Source of the DNA: an uncultured Oscillibacter sp. | Lineage (GTDB): Bacteria; Bacillota; Clostridia; Oscillospirales; Oscillospiraceae | Length of the DNA stretch: 39,509 bases | NCBI GenBank assembly: GCA_910587705.1 | Contig: CAJUMX010000022.1 | Location: 1-39,509 of the forward strand | Direction: 5' to 3' | Part shown: positions 7,555 through 15,038 of the stretch, in pieces | Layout of the letters: every line of letters begins with the position of its first letter | How positions within the stretch are numbered: the stretch's first letter is position 1 | Program-made: the position numbers and the translations under genes | The notes under the pieces: model-generated | What the model saw: the letters and a program-made list of their open reading frames with translations, nothing else | What the model was told of the DNA's origin: nothing | Database searches by the model: none

Positions 7555-7557
7555 TTT
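7519..7557 (-). terminator. Terminator of the galE-nahK-araC unit
   Basis: A 13-bp stem, AAATCGTACGAAC (7525-7537) and GTTCGTACGATTT (7545-7557), has a 7-nt loop. On the minus strand it runs into TTTTTCTAT. It lies 10 nt beyond the stop of the regulator gene. It separates the two transcription units of the amino-sugar island. Confidence 0.75.
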
Positions 7558-7567
7558 CCGTAAACGA

Positions 7568-8434
7568 TTAACTGAAATTGGAGGCTGCCGCCGCCGCGTC
7601 CAGACGGTTTTTTCGGAAGGCGCTGGGCGTCATGCCGGTGGCGGAGCGAAAGACCTTGGAAAAGTAGTTGTAGTCGCTGATTCCAACCTTTTCGCCCACG
7701 GTGGAGATGGGCATGCTGCTCTGGAGCAGTAGCCGCTTGGCGGCCTCAATCCGCCGCTGGGCGATCAAATAGGAGAGGGTGCGGCCCCCGGAGAGCTCCT
7801 TAGCCAGAGAGCAGAGCTTTGTCCGGCCAATGTGGAGCTGCTGGGAGATGGATTCCAGGGAGAGCTTTTCCATGTAGTGCTGCTCCAAATACAGCTCCAG
7901 CTTCTGGAGGTCCGTCTGCTCCGCCGTCAGGATCATGCCCTTGAGCTGGATATAGGCGGACAGGGCCTCCAGGGTTTCGGTATAGGCCTGGATTTCCGCC
8001 TTGGAGTATTGGCGGAACTGGTAGAAGGCGTCCTTTAGGGCGTCAGGGCCGTCAGGCCACCAGTCTAGAAGGGAGCGGGTGTGCTGCCATTGCTCCTCTA
8101 TAGGGGTGTCGTCCAGATAGCAGCCCACGGCAAGGTAGGCCACGGGATTCTGCTTGTTGTAGAGCGGCATGACGGCCTCGCAGATGCCGGCGTGGCAGCG
8201 GTAGTGCTGAAAGCCGCTCTCCGCCTGATAATGCTGAATTTTGCACTGGTCGCAGGCCACGCAGCGCTCGTGTCCCTCGGGCAGGTCGTTGATGGCCCGG
8301 CAGAAGGGCGGATGGCCCCGGAAGAGGTTGATATCCCGGCCCGATAAATCCAGAATGTTGGCGGGTACGCCGGTGAGAATGTTCAGATTGGCAATCAGCT
8401 TGCGCAGCCGCTCCGCGTCGAAGAGTATGTTCAT
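7568..8434 (-). CDS. AraC-family regulator with PocR sensory domain
   Basis: The protein has 288 aa. Residues 5-165 look like a PocR ligand-binding domain: a start resembling LTGVPANILDLSGRDI, then the cysteine set Cys45, Cys58, Cys61, Cys64, Cys80 and Cys85 in CVACDQC and CHAGICEAVMPL. Residues 185-280 form the double helix-turn-helix DNA-binding domain of AraC/XylS (LESISQQLHIGRTKL, then GISDYNYFSKVFRSATGMTP). The gene is fourth in the galE unit, and its ATG overlaps the nahK stop (ATGA). It is probably the local activator of the transport operon whose promoter lies just downstream. The effector is unknown. The cysteines suggest a bound metal or redox group, but that is inference. Confidence 0.9.
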   Translation of the reverse strand: MNILFDAERLRKLIANLNILTGVPANILDLSGRDINLFRGHPPFCRAINDLPEGHERCVACDQCKIQHYQAESGFQHYRCHAGICEAVMPLYNKQNPVAYLAVGCYLDDTPIEEQWQHTRSLLDWWPDGPDALKDAFYQFRQYSKAEIQAYTETLEALSAYIQLKGMILTAEQTDLQKLELYLEQHYMEKLSLESISQQLHIGRTKLCSLAKELSGGRTLSYLIAQRRIEAAKRLLLQSSMPISTVGEKVGISDYNYFSKVFRSATGMTPSAFRKNRLDAAAAASNFS

Positions 8435-9543
8435 GTTTGATACTGCCGTACGATGGCCTCCAGTTCCGCCCAGCGGGCCTCCATGTCTGCCACCAGCTTA
8501 AACTGGGTGCGGCAGCGGTCCAGGTTCTGGGCTTCTCGGCTGATATGGAAGTAGTGGTCGCCGTCCAGATAGTCCGTGAGGAAGCGGATGCCGCACTCCA
8601 AAGTCATCAGCTTGGCGCCCCAGGGAAGGTAGGCAATCTCCTCGTTGGAGAGGGAGCCCCCGGCGCCCTCCAGGAAGGCAGCGGTGTAGACAGAGAAGAG
8701 GTCCGTGTCCAGGTTGACCTTGCTGAGGTCCCTCTCGTCCTCGGCAGAGTGGTTGGCCCCGAAGCGGATGGAGTCGCCAAAGTCGTAGATGACCAGTCCC
8801 GGCATAACGGTGTCCAGGTCGATGATGCAGATGCCCTCTTGGGTTTCCTCATCCATCAGGACGTTGTTCAGCTTTGTGTCGTTGTGGGTGACCCGGATGG
8901 GGAGCTTCCCCTCCCGCATGGCGTTCAGGGCCACGGAGCAGTCCGCCTCCCGGTCCAGCACAAATTGAATCTCCGGTCCGCAGTCCTTGGCCCGGCCCAG
9001 GGGGTCCGCCGCCAGGGCGGCCTTGAACTTGGACAGTCGGTCCTCGGTGTTGTGGAAGTTGGGAATGGTCTCGTGAAGGGTCTTTGCCGGATAGCCGCCC
9101 AGCAGCCGCTGGAAGCGGCCGAAGGCCCGGCCGGAGGCGGCGAAGAGCTCCGCCGATTCCGCCGACTGATAGCAGACGGTGCGCTCCACAAAGGGATAGA
9201 CCCGCCAGGCGCCGCCGTCCTTGTCGGTATAGAAGGGCTCGCCATTCCGGGGGCGGAGGACCTCCATGGCCTCCCGGCTCCGGTCGCCGCCGTGCTTCGC
9301 GATCTCCCGGCCCAGGTACTCGGTGACGCCGATGATGTTCTCCATCAGCTCATCGGGGTGCTTGAAGGCGGCGGCGCTCATCCGCTGGAGGATGAAGCGG
9401 CGGCAGCAGCGGTCCTCCGGCTGGGTGTGGACCACAAAGGTGTCGTTGATGTGTCCCTGGCCGTACCGCAGGGCGCCCACCACGGGGGCCCCGAAGTCAA
9501 AGGCGGCTAGGACCTCCTGGATTCTCTCTTCCGCGGCGCTCAT
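8431..9543 (-). CDS. nahK: N-acetylhexosamine 1-kinase (NahK/LnpB-like)
   Basis: A 370-aa anomeric kinase of the aminoglycoside-phosphotransferase fold. It resembles Bifidobacterium NahK closely along its length: GQGHINDTF (28-36), DGGAWRVYPFVE (109-120), THNDTKLNNVLMD (219-231) with catalytic Asp222, DLDTVMPG (242-249) with Mg-binding Asp244, DFGDSIRFGA (254-263), and a C-terminal LECGIRFLTDYLDGD. NahK makes GlcNAc-1-phosphate or GalNAc-1-phosphate from the free sugar and ATP. The gene begins 1 nt after the nucleotidyltransferase stop, with GGGAGG ahead of it, and overlaps the regulator. This order points to the lacto-N-biose/galacto-N-biose type pathway. A more general sugar 1-kinase specificity remains possible. 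Confidence 0.85.
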   Translation of the reverse strand: MSAAEERIQEVLAAFDFGAPVVGALRYGQGHINDTFVVHTQPEDRCCRRFILQRMSAAAFKHPDELMENIIGVTEYLGREIAKHGGDRSREAMEVLRPRNGEPFYTDKDGGAWRVYPFVERTVCYQSAESAELFAASGRAFGRFQRLLGGYPAKTLHETIPNFHNTEDRLSKFKAALAADPLGRAKDCGPEIQFVLDREADCSVALNAMREGKLPIRVTHNDTKLNNVLMDEETQEGICIIDLDTVMPGLVIYDFGDSIRFGANHSAEDERDLSKVNLDTDLFSVYTAAFLEGAGGSLSNEEIAYLPWGAKLMTLECGIRFLTDYLDGDHYFHISREAQNLDRCRTQFKLVADMEARWAELEAIVRQYQT

Positions 9544-9544
9544 T

Positions 9545-10465
9545 TCATTCCTCCCAAAGCCGGTCGGGGTAGAGACCGGATGTTGTTTTTTCCGCGATGG
9601 CGTTTACCACCGTGGGCTTATCCTCCCGGTAGGTGACGCCGTACCACTTGTCCTCGCTCCGCAGGACCTTGACCCGGGCCTTGCCCTCGTCGATGAGCTG
9701 GCTGACCACGGTGGGCAGGAAGTACTCCGCCTTGGCGGGGTTCTCCGCCAGGGCTTTGTCCAGGAAGGCGGGGAAGCGCTTCCAGGCCTCGTCCAGGAAG
9801 CTGCGGGTGAAGCCCCACATGTTCATGGAGACGATGGTGTCCCCGGACAGCTCCGTCCAGGTCTGCCCGTCGTCCTCGGTATAGCGGGGGGGCTCGCCCT
9901 TTTCAATCTTGGTCCGCTCGGTAACCCGGGTGAGGAAGTTGTCCGCCGTCTCCTCGCACACGCCCCGGGCCACGGTGCCGTTTTCCGTGACGGTGTTTTT
10001 CAGAAGGTATCCCACCATGACGTATTCATAGAGCGCCCCGTCCTCATGGGCGGCGAGGTAGTCGTAGATTTCCCGGAAGGCCTCCGGGCCGTAGTAGTCG
10101 TCGGCGTTGATGACGGCAAAGGGGCCGTCCACCACGTTCCGGGCCGCCAGGGCGGCGTGGGCGGTGCCCCAGGGCTTCTGCCGCACCTCGGGGACGGCGT
10201 AGCCCTCCGGCAGGTCCTCTTTCAGCTGATAGGCATAGCGGACGTCCATGGACTTGGACACCCGGTCGCCGATGCAGCGCTTGAAGTCCTCTTCAATTTC
10301 GGGCTTGATGACAAAGACCACCGTCTCAAAGCCCGCCCGGCGGGCGTCGTAGATGGAATAGTCGATGATGAGCTGGCCGTGGCTCCCCACAGGGTCCAGC
10401 TGCTTGAGGCCGCCGTACCGGCTGCCCATGCCGGCGGCCATGATGACCAGGACTGGCTTTTTCAT
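9545..10465 (-). CDS. Sugar-1-phosphate nucleotidyltransferase
   Basis: The protein has 306 aa and belongs to the NTP-transferase (GT-A fold) family. The nucleotide-binding loop AAGMGSRYGGLKQL (10-23), PWGTAHA (98-104) and the metal-binding INADD (119-123) are visible. It should transfer UMP (or another NMP) to a sugar-1-phosphate. It lies between galE and nahK, with 22 nt to galE and 1 nt to nahK. The natural reading is therefore that it activates the HexNAc-1-phosphate made by the kinase so that the epimerase can act. It is not the GalT-type uridylyltransferase family with the HxHxQ motif. The exact nucleotide and sugar are inferred from context only. Confidence 0.8.
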   Translation of the reverse strand: MKKPVLVIMAAGMGSRYGGLKQLDPVGSHGQLIIDYSIYDARRAGFETVVFVIKPEIEEDFKRCIGDRVSKSMDVRYAYQLKEDLPEGYAVPEVRQKPWGTAHAALAARNVVDGPFAVINADDYYGPEAFREIYDYLAAHEDGALYEYVMVGYLLKNTVTENGTVARGVCEETADNFLTRVTERTKIEKGEPPRYTEDDGQTWTELSGDTIVSMNMWGFTRSFLDEAWKRFPAFLDKALAENPAKAEYFLPTVVSQLIDEGKARVKVLRSEDKWYGVTYREDKPTVVNAIAEKTTSGLYPDRLWEE

Positions 10466-10487
10466 GCTCCCTCTCCCTTTTCTTTTT

Positions 10488-11507
10488 TTATCCTTTGTAG
10501 CCGTTGGGATTCATAGATTGCCACTTCCAGGAGGAAGCGCACATCTCCTCGATGCCGAGTTCCGCTTCCCAGCCCAGCTCTTCCCGGGCCTTCTTGGGGT
10601 CGGCGTAGCAGGTGGCGATGTCGCCGGGGCGGCGGGGGTCAATGACGTGGGGCAGGGTCTTGCCGCAGGCCTTCTCATAGGCGTGGAGCACATCCAGGAC
10701 GCTGTAGCCGTTGCCGGTGCCCAGGTTGCAGATGAAGAGGCCGCACTTGGTCTCCAGCTTTTTCAGGGCGGCCACATGGCCCTTGGCCAGGTCGACTACG
10801 TGGATATAGTCCCGGACGCCGGTGCCGTCGGGGGTGTTGTAGTCGTTTCCGTAGACGTGGACCTTTTCCAGCTCGCCTACAGCCACCTTGGCGATATAGG
10901 GTACCAAATTGTTGGGGATGCCGTTGGGGTCCTCCCCGATGAGGCCGGATTCATGGGCCCCGATGGGGTTGAAGTAGCGGAGCAGGGCCACGTTTAGGGT
11001 GGGGTCCGCGGCGCAGTAGTCGGAGAGGATGCGCTCCTGGAAGAGCTTGGTGGTGCCGTAGGGATTCGTAGTGCCGCCAGTGGGGAAGTCCTCCCGGATG
11101 GGCACGGTGGCGGGGTCGCCGTAGACCGTGGCGGAGGAGGAGAAAACGAAGTTCTTCACACCGTGCTTCCGCATGGCTTGGAGGAGGTAGAGGGTGCTGA
11201 TGAGGTTATTGGAGTAGTACTCCAGGGGCTTGGCGACGCTCTCGCCCACGGCCTTGAGCCCGGCGAAGTGCATAACGGAGTCGATGTCCGGGCGATTGGC
11301 AAAGAGGGCCTCCACCTGTTCCATGTCGCAGAGCTCCGCGTTGACGAAGGGGACCTTCTTCCCCACGATCTTCTCCACCCGGCGGATGGCCTCCTCGCTG
11401 GAGTTGTAAAGGTTGTCCGCCACAATGACCTCATAGCCCGCCTGGATAAGCTCCACGCAGGTGTGGCTGCCGATGTAGCCCGCGCCGCCAGTGACAAGAA
11501 TGGACAT
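10488..11507 (-). CDS. galE: UDP-glucose/UDP-HexNAc 4-epimerase
   Basis: The 339-aa short-chain dehydrogenase GalE has its NAD-binding GGAGYIG at 7-13, SSSATVYG near 123-130, and the catalytic Tyr150-x3-Lys154 in NPYGTTK. Standard length. It interconverts UDP-Glc and UDP-Gal. Many members also act on UDP-GlcNAc and UDP-GalNAc, which would suit this operon, but specificity cannot be called by eye. The start at 11507 is preferred to an ATG at 11525 because AGGAG lies before it and the protein then begins MSILVTGGAG. It is first in the unit, behind a good promoter at 11654-11682. Confidence 0.93.
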   Translation of the reverse strand: MSILVTGGAGYIGSHTCVELIQAGYEVIVADNLYNSSEEAIRRVEKIVGKKVPFVNAELCDMEQVEALFANRPDIDSVMHFAGLKAVGESVAKPLEYYSNNLISTLYLLQAMRKHGVKNFVFSSSATVYGDPATVPIREDFPTGGTTNPYGTTKLFQERILSDYCAADPTLNVALLRYFNPIGAHESGLIGEDPNGIPNNLVPYIAKVAVGELEKVHVYGNDYNTPDGTGVRDYIHVVDLAKGHVAALKKLETKCGLFICNLGTGNGYSVLDVLHAYEKACGKTLPHVIDPRRPGDIATCYADPKKAREELGWEAELGIEEMCASSWKWQSMNPNGYKG

Positions 11508-11653
11508 AAAAACCGCTCCTTTCAAAATATGAAAATTGACCGCTTTGGTGAAATATTTTCAAGATTCATCTGGCCTTATTGTAGGCCCCTTGGGGGAAAA
11601 TGGGAAGAGAGGATAGTCCTGATTATTAGAAATATCGTCCGGACTTTGAGTTT

Positions 11654-11682
11654 ATTATACTAGAAAGCCGAGGGCTTGTCCA
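11654..11682 (-). promoter_or_regulatory. Promoter of the galE-nahK-araC unit
   Basis: On the minus strand TGGACA (11682-11677), a 17-nt spacer and a consensus TATAAT (11659-11654) lie about 150 nt upstream of galE. The long AT-rich leader that follows shows no riboswitch I recognise. Confidence 0.7.
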
Positions 11683-11713
11683 GAGGAGAACGATCTGTAT
11701 TGGGTCCCGCCGC

Positions 11714-11742
11714 TTGCGGGGGGCGGCGGGACATGCTATAAT
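11714..11742 (+). promoter_or_regulatory. Promoter of the orphan membrane protein gene
   Basis: TTGCGG (11714-11719), a 17-nt spacer and an extended -10 TGCTATAAT (11734-11742) face right, back-to-back with the galE promoter. The -10 lies inside a possible longer reading frame and supports the start at 11774. Confidence 0.7.
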
Positions 11743-11773
11743 CGAAGAAACAAGCCCAGGGGAGGCGCGGGAA

Positions 11774-12358
11774 ATGAAGATCATGGGAAAGGACGTCAGG
11801 CGTGGAGCGGCGGTTCTGGTTTTGGCGGCGGCCCTTCTGGTGGCGTGGTATCACTTCTCCTATCCCGTCGAGCTGAACATGGTCACGCTGCCAAAGGAGA
11901 TCGTGGCGTTTCACAACCGGGAGTCCGAGGATTGGGACCCGTCTGAAATCACGGTGTACGGCGGCGTGAGCGTGGGGGATCGGGAGTATTACCTGATGGA
12001 GATCGGAGAGTATCTGGGTAGCGTCACCCTGAGGCGAAGCCTGACCGGGCGGTACAAGATCGAATATCTCCGGTACGGCGACGGGGGATTCCGGAACGCT
12101 ATCGTGGAGAGTGAGGGGAAGAAATACCTCCTGCTGGGAGGCCGGGACCTGACCGCCCGAATCGCCGGGATTGCTGTCTCTATTGACGGCCGTTCCTATG
12201 AGCTGGAGAACCCGAATCCTGGGGACCACTTCCTGCTCTGTACGGAAATTGATTCCCGGACGGAGGACAACCATATCGATTTGGCCCGCCTCGCCTTTTA
12301 TAATAGGGAGGGGGAGGACATCACGGGGCTTTACGACTTGAGCGGCGGAGGGCTGTGA
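11774..12358 (+). CDS. Hypothetical membrane-anchored protein
   Basis: I do not recognise this 194-aa protein. A short basic N-terminus (MKIMGKDVRRG) precedes one hydrophobic segment at about 12-30 (VLVLAAALLVAWYHF). The remaining 165 residues look like a soluble, mostly beta extracytoplasmic domain with many charged and aromatic residues and no cysteine pair except one Cys near the end. No catalytic motif is evident. It has its own promoter, GGAGG 9 nt before the ATG, and a separate promoter follows it, so it is probably monocistronic. An in-frame GTG at 11714 is upstream of the -10 box and is unlikely to be the start. Confidence 0.7.
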   Translation: MKIMGKDVRRGAAVLVLAAALLVAWYHFSYPVELNMVTLPKEIVAFHNRESEDWDPSEITVYGGVSVGDREYYLMEIGEYLGSVTLRRSLTGRYKIEYLRYGDGGFRNAIVESEGKKYLLLGGRDLTARIAGIAVSIDGRSYELENPNPGDHFLLCTEIDSRTEDNHIDLARLAFYNREGEDITGLYDLSGGGL

Positions 12359-12388
12359 GACCCTGGGAAAAGTTTTTTCCGAACCGGG

Positions 12389-12417
12389 TAGAAACTTTGT
12401 TCCCGGTGTGCTATAAT
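12389..12417 (+). promoter_or_regulatory. Promoter of rarA
   Basis: An extended -10 TGCTATAAT (12409-12417) lies about 30 nt upstream of the rarA ATG. The -35 position (TAGAAA, 12389-12394) is weak, as is common for extended -10 promoters. Confidence 0.6.
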
Positions 12418-12449
12418 CCTGTTTCATGAAACGAAAAGGAGGGACCGCC

Positions 12450-13718
12450 ATGCAGCGCCCCCTGGCGGATGAAATCCGCCCGAAAACTCTGGATGAGGTC
12501 GTCGGACAGCGGCACCTCCTGGCCCCCGGCGCGGTGCTTCGCCGTCTGATTGAGAGCGGAACCGAGGCCAACATGGTCTTTTACGGGCCCTCCGGCACCG
12601 GGAAAACCACCATCGCCAACATCGTGGCGGAGCGGACCCACAAGGCCCTCTACCGCCTCAACGCCACCACCGCCTCCCTCCAGGACATCAAGGATATCAT
12701 TGCCGACGTGGGGACCCTGCTGGCCCCCGGCGGGGTGCTACTGTACCTGGACGAGATTCAATATTTTAATAAGAAGCAGCAGCAAAGCCTCCTGGAGTTC
12801 ATGGAGAACGGCAAGTTGACCCTCATTGCCTCCACCACGGAAAACCCCTACTTTTACGTCTACAGCGCCCTGCTTAGCCGGAGCACGGTTTTCGAGTTCA
12901 AGGCCGTGGCCCCAGAAGAGGCGGAGCCTGCCGTCCTCCGGGCGCTGAACATTGAAAAAGAACGCTCCCCCCTGCCCTTGACCTGGGAGGAGGGGCTGTC
13001 CCTGCAAATCGCCACCGCCTGCGGCGGGGACGTGCGGAAGGCCGTCAATGCTGTGGAGCTTTTAAGCCACGCCGCCCAGCCGAAAAAGGGGGCCCTCTTC
13101 ATCTCCCGGGAGGACGCGGCCCAGGTCTCCCAGCGCAGCGCCATGCGCTATGACAAGGGAGGCGACGCCATGTACGACATCGCCTCCGCTTTGATGAAGT
13201 CTCTCCGGGGCAGCGACCCCGACGCGGCGCTTCACTATCTGGCCCGGTTTTTGGAGGCGGGGGACCTGGTGACTCCTTGCCGCCGCCTCCTCTGCTCCGC
13301 CAGCGAGGATGTGGGCATGGCCTATCCCCAGGCCGTGGCGATTGTCAAGGCCTGTGTGGACACGGCCATGCAGTTGGGACTGCCGGAGGCCCAGCTCCCC
13401 CTGGCCCAGGCGGCCATTTTGCTGGCCACCGCCCCAAAATCCAACAGCGTGATCGAGGGCATCGGGAAGGCCCGGGCGGATGTGCGGGCGGGCCGCACCG
13501 GAGACGTGCCCCGGCAGCTCCAGAACGTCCACGCCGACACCACCGGCTTCGACAACCAGCAGCACTACCTCTATCCCCATAATTTCCCGGGACACTGGGT
13601 GGACCAGCAGTACCTCCCCGACGCCTTGAAGGGCGTGAAGTACTACCAGTGGGGGGAGAACAAGACGGAACAGGCTGCCAAGGCTTACTGGGAAAAGCTC
13701 AAGGGGAAGGAGCTGTAA
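12450..13718 (+). CDS. rarA: Replication-associated AAA+ ATPase RarA (MgsA)
   Basis: The 422-aa RarA/MgsA is a clamp-loader-like ATPase that acts at stalled replication forks. Visible are Walker A GPSGTGKT (46-53), Walker B LLYLDEIQYFN (Asp101-Glu102), the sensor-1 region IASTTENP, and arginine-finger region ALLSRS. The C-terminal MgsA tetramerisation region includes YDIASALMKSLRGSDPDAAL and ends with the family's YLYPHNFPGHWVDQQYLPD segment. The box-II sequence is DEIQYFN rather than DEVHRFN. The start at 12450 has AAGGAGG 7 nt upstream and is preferred to 12426. The last 20 bp overlap the end of the convergent S1-domain gene. Confidence 0.93.
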   Translation: MQRPLADEIRPKTLDEVVGQRHLLAPGAVLRRLIESGTEANMVFYGPSGTGKTTIANIVAERTHKALYRLNATTASLQDIKDIIADVGTLLAPGGVLLYLDEIQYFNKKQQQSLLEFMENGKLTLIASTTENPYFYVYSALLSRSTVFEFKAVAPEEAEPAVLRALNIEKERSPLPLTWEEGLSLQIATACGGDVRKAVNAVELLSHAAQPKKGALFISREDAAQVSQRSAMRYDKGGDAMYDIASALMKSLRGSDPDAALHYLARFLEAGDLVTPCRRLLCSASEDVGMAYPQAVAIVKACVDTAMQLGLPEAQLPLAQAAILLATAPKSNSVIEGIGKARADVRAGRTGDVPRQLQNVHADTTGFDNQQHYLYPHNFPGHWVDQQYLPDALKGVKYYQWGENKTEQAAKAYWEKLKGKEL

Positions 13719-14631
13719 AGACGGTCTCTACCGGCGGCTTTTCATAGCCTGGCGGGGAGTAGACCCAGTGCTCCAGCCTCCCGTCGGTGATCTGGTAGCG
13801 AATGGGCTCGGCGGGGGCCGGAGGCAGCTTTTCAATGACCTGGAGCTTGATCTTCATGCGCTCCGGCCGGATGCTCTTGATGTACACGGATACCCCGTCT
13901 CCGGGGGAGAGGCGCTCCTTGGCGTCCGCCAGACCGGAGAGGTTGGGGGTCAGCTCGATGAAGCTGCCGTAATCCTTCACCGTCCGCACCACGCCCCGCA
14001 CCGTCTCGCCGGGGCGGAAGCGGCTGGCGTTGTCCATCCAGGTGCCCAGAAGCTCCCGGTGGGTAAGGGTGATTCGCCGGGCCTCTCGGTCCAGCGCCCA
14101 CACCGCCGTCAGGATTTTCTGCCCCTCCTGGAAGCGGTCCCTGGGGTGGGCGATGCGGGAGATGGAAATATGCTCGATGGGCAGCATGGCCACAATGCCG
14201 CAGCCCACGTCCACAAAGGCTCCGAAGCTCTCCAGCCGGGTGATCCGGCCGGTGAGGACGGACCCTGGCTCCAGGTGTTGTAGGAAATGGGCCATGGCCT
14301 GTTCCTGGGCGGCCCGGCGGGAGAGGAGCGCGGTGGGCGCGCCCTTTTCGTCGGCTTCCAGAGCCGTGACGGTGAAGCAGGTGGGCTTTCCCACCCGGGA
14401 GAGGACGGCGATGTCCCGCTCCGCGCCGCTGATCCAGGGGGCCACGGCCTCCTCTCGGGGCATGCGGCCCTGGACGCCGCCCAGGTTCAGGTACAGGGTG
14501 TGGTCCACGCCGCAGCGCTGGACCGGAGCCTCCAGAATGGCCCCGGATTCCAGGGCATCCCGCAGACGGTCGAGGGCAAAGGGGACGGGAGGGTGAAGGC
14601 CCTCCGGCGGGTAGAGTTTATTTTCCGGCAT
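13699..14631 (-). CDS. S1 RNA-binding domain protein
   Basis: The protein has 310 aa. At least two S1 (OB-fold) domains are clear: about 121-190 (GSVLTGRITRLESFGAFVDV) and about 204-270 (GETVRGVVRTVKDYGSFIEL, then SGLADA). A more divergent one seems to fill 30-115. This is the small S1-like protein of Clostridia, shorter than ribosomal protein S1. It probably binds RNA at the ribosome or in mRNA turnover, but the target cannot be read. AAGGAT precedes the ATG. It converges on rarA with a 20-bp tail overlap and no room for a terminator between the two. Confidence 0.8.
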   Translation of the reverse strand: MPENKLYPPEGLHPPVPFALDRLRDALESGAILEAPVQRCGVDHTLYLNLGGVQGRMPREEAVAPWISGAERDIAVLSRVGKPTCFTVTALEADEKGAPTALLSRRAAQEQAMAHFLQHLEPGSVLTGRITRLESFGAFVDVGCGIVAMLPIEHISISRIAHPRDRFQEGQKILTAVWALDREARRITLTHRELLGTWMDNASRFRPGETVRGVVRTVKDYGSFIELTPNLSGLADAKERLSPGDGVSVYIKSIRPERMKIKLQVIEKLPPAPAEPIRYQITDGRLEHWVYSPPGYEKPPVETVFTAPSP

Positions 14632-14700
14632 GATATCGCATCCTTATCGTTGATACAGCTAATATATGCAAAAAATTGAAATGGTTGACAGGAGGACAAG

Positions 14701-14892
14701 ATGGACCTGCATCTTCACGATCTTGTGGAATTGAAAAAGCCCCATCCCTGCGGCAGCGTCCAATGGGAAATCCTGCGGGTGGGCATGGACATCAAGCTCC
14801 GGTGCCAGGGCTGCGGCCATGAGCTGATGCTCCCCCGGAGCAAGGCGGAAAAAAGCATCCGCAAAGTACGGACAAAGGAGGAACCAACATGA
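14701..14892 (+). CDS. DUF951 family protein (YyzM-like)
   Basis: The 63-aa conserved Firmicutes protein shows KKPHPCGSVQWEILRVGMD and the zinc-ribbon-like CQGCGHELMLPR. The three cysteines could bind a metal; no function is established. AGGAGG lies 5 nt before the ATG. The stop overlaps the start of a 31-codon membrane peptide gene, so the two are translated together. Confidence 0.88.
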   Translation: MDLHLHDLVELKKPHPCGSVQWEILRVGMDIKLRCQGCGHELMLPRSKAEKSIRKVRTKEEPT

Positions 14893-14984
14893 ACGGCAAG
14901 CTGAAACGGGTTGTCGCACTGGCTCTGGCGGTGGTTTTGGTGGTGGCCCTGCTGGCCTCGATGATTCTGCCCTACATCGGATAA
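14889..14984 (+). CDS. 31-aa single-span membrane peptide
   Basis: An ATG overlapping the DUF951 stop (ATGA) is preceded by AAAGGAGG at ideal spacing. It opens a 31-codon frame that begins MNGKLKRVVALALA, continues with an unbroken hydrophobic run to about residue 27, and ends PYIG. Positive N-terminus and one membrane helix give the look of a small integral membrane protein with its N-terminus in the cytoplasm. The frame stops 16 nt before a strong terminator. The ideal ribosome site, coupling and composition argue that it is real; I know no function for it. Confidence 0.75.
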   Translation: MNGKLKRVVALALAVVLVVALLASMILPYIG

Positions 14985-15000
14985 AGACCCCGGACGCAAA

Positions 15001-15027
15001 AAAGAGGCTGTCAAAGACAGCCTCTTT
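15001..15027. terminator. Bidirectional terminator
   Basis: A 12-bp stem, AAAGAGGCTGTC (15001-15012) and GACAGCCTCTTT (15016-15027), has loop AAA. On the minus strand it runs into TTTTTTTGCG, and on the plus strand the stem itself ends in TTT. It serves the DUF951/peptide unit and the convergent thioesterase gene. Confidence 0.85.
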
Positions 15028-15038
15028 GTCATGTCTTG

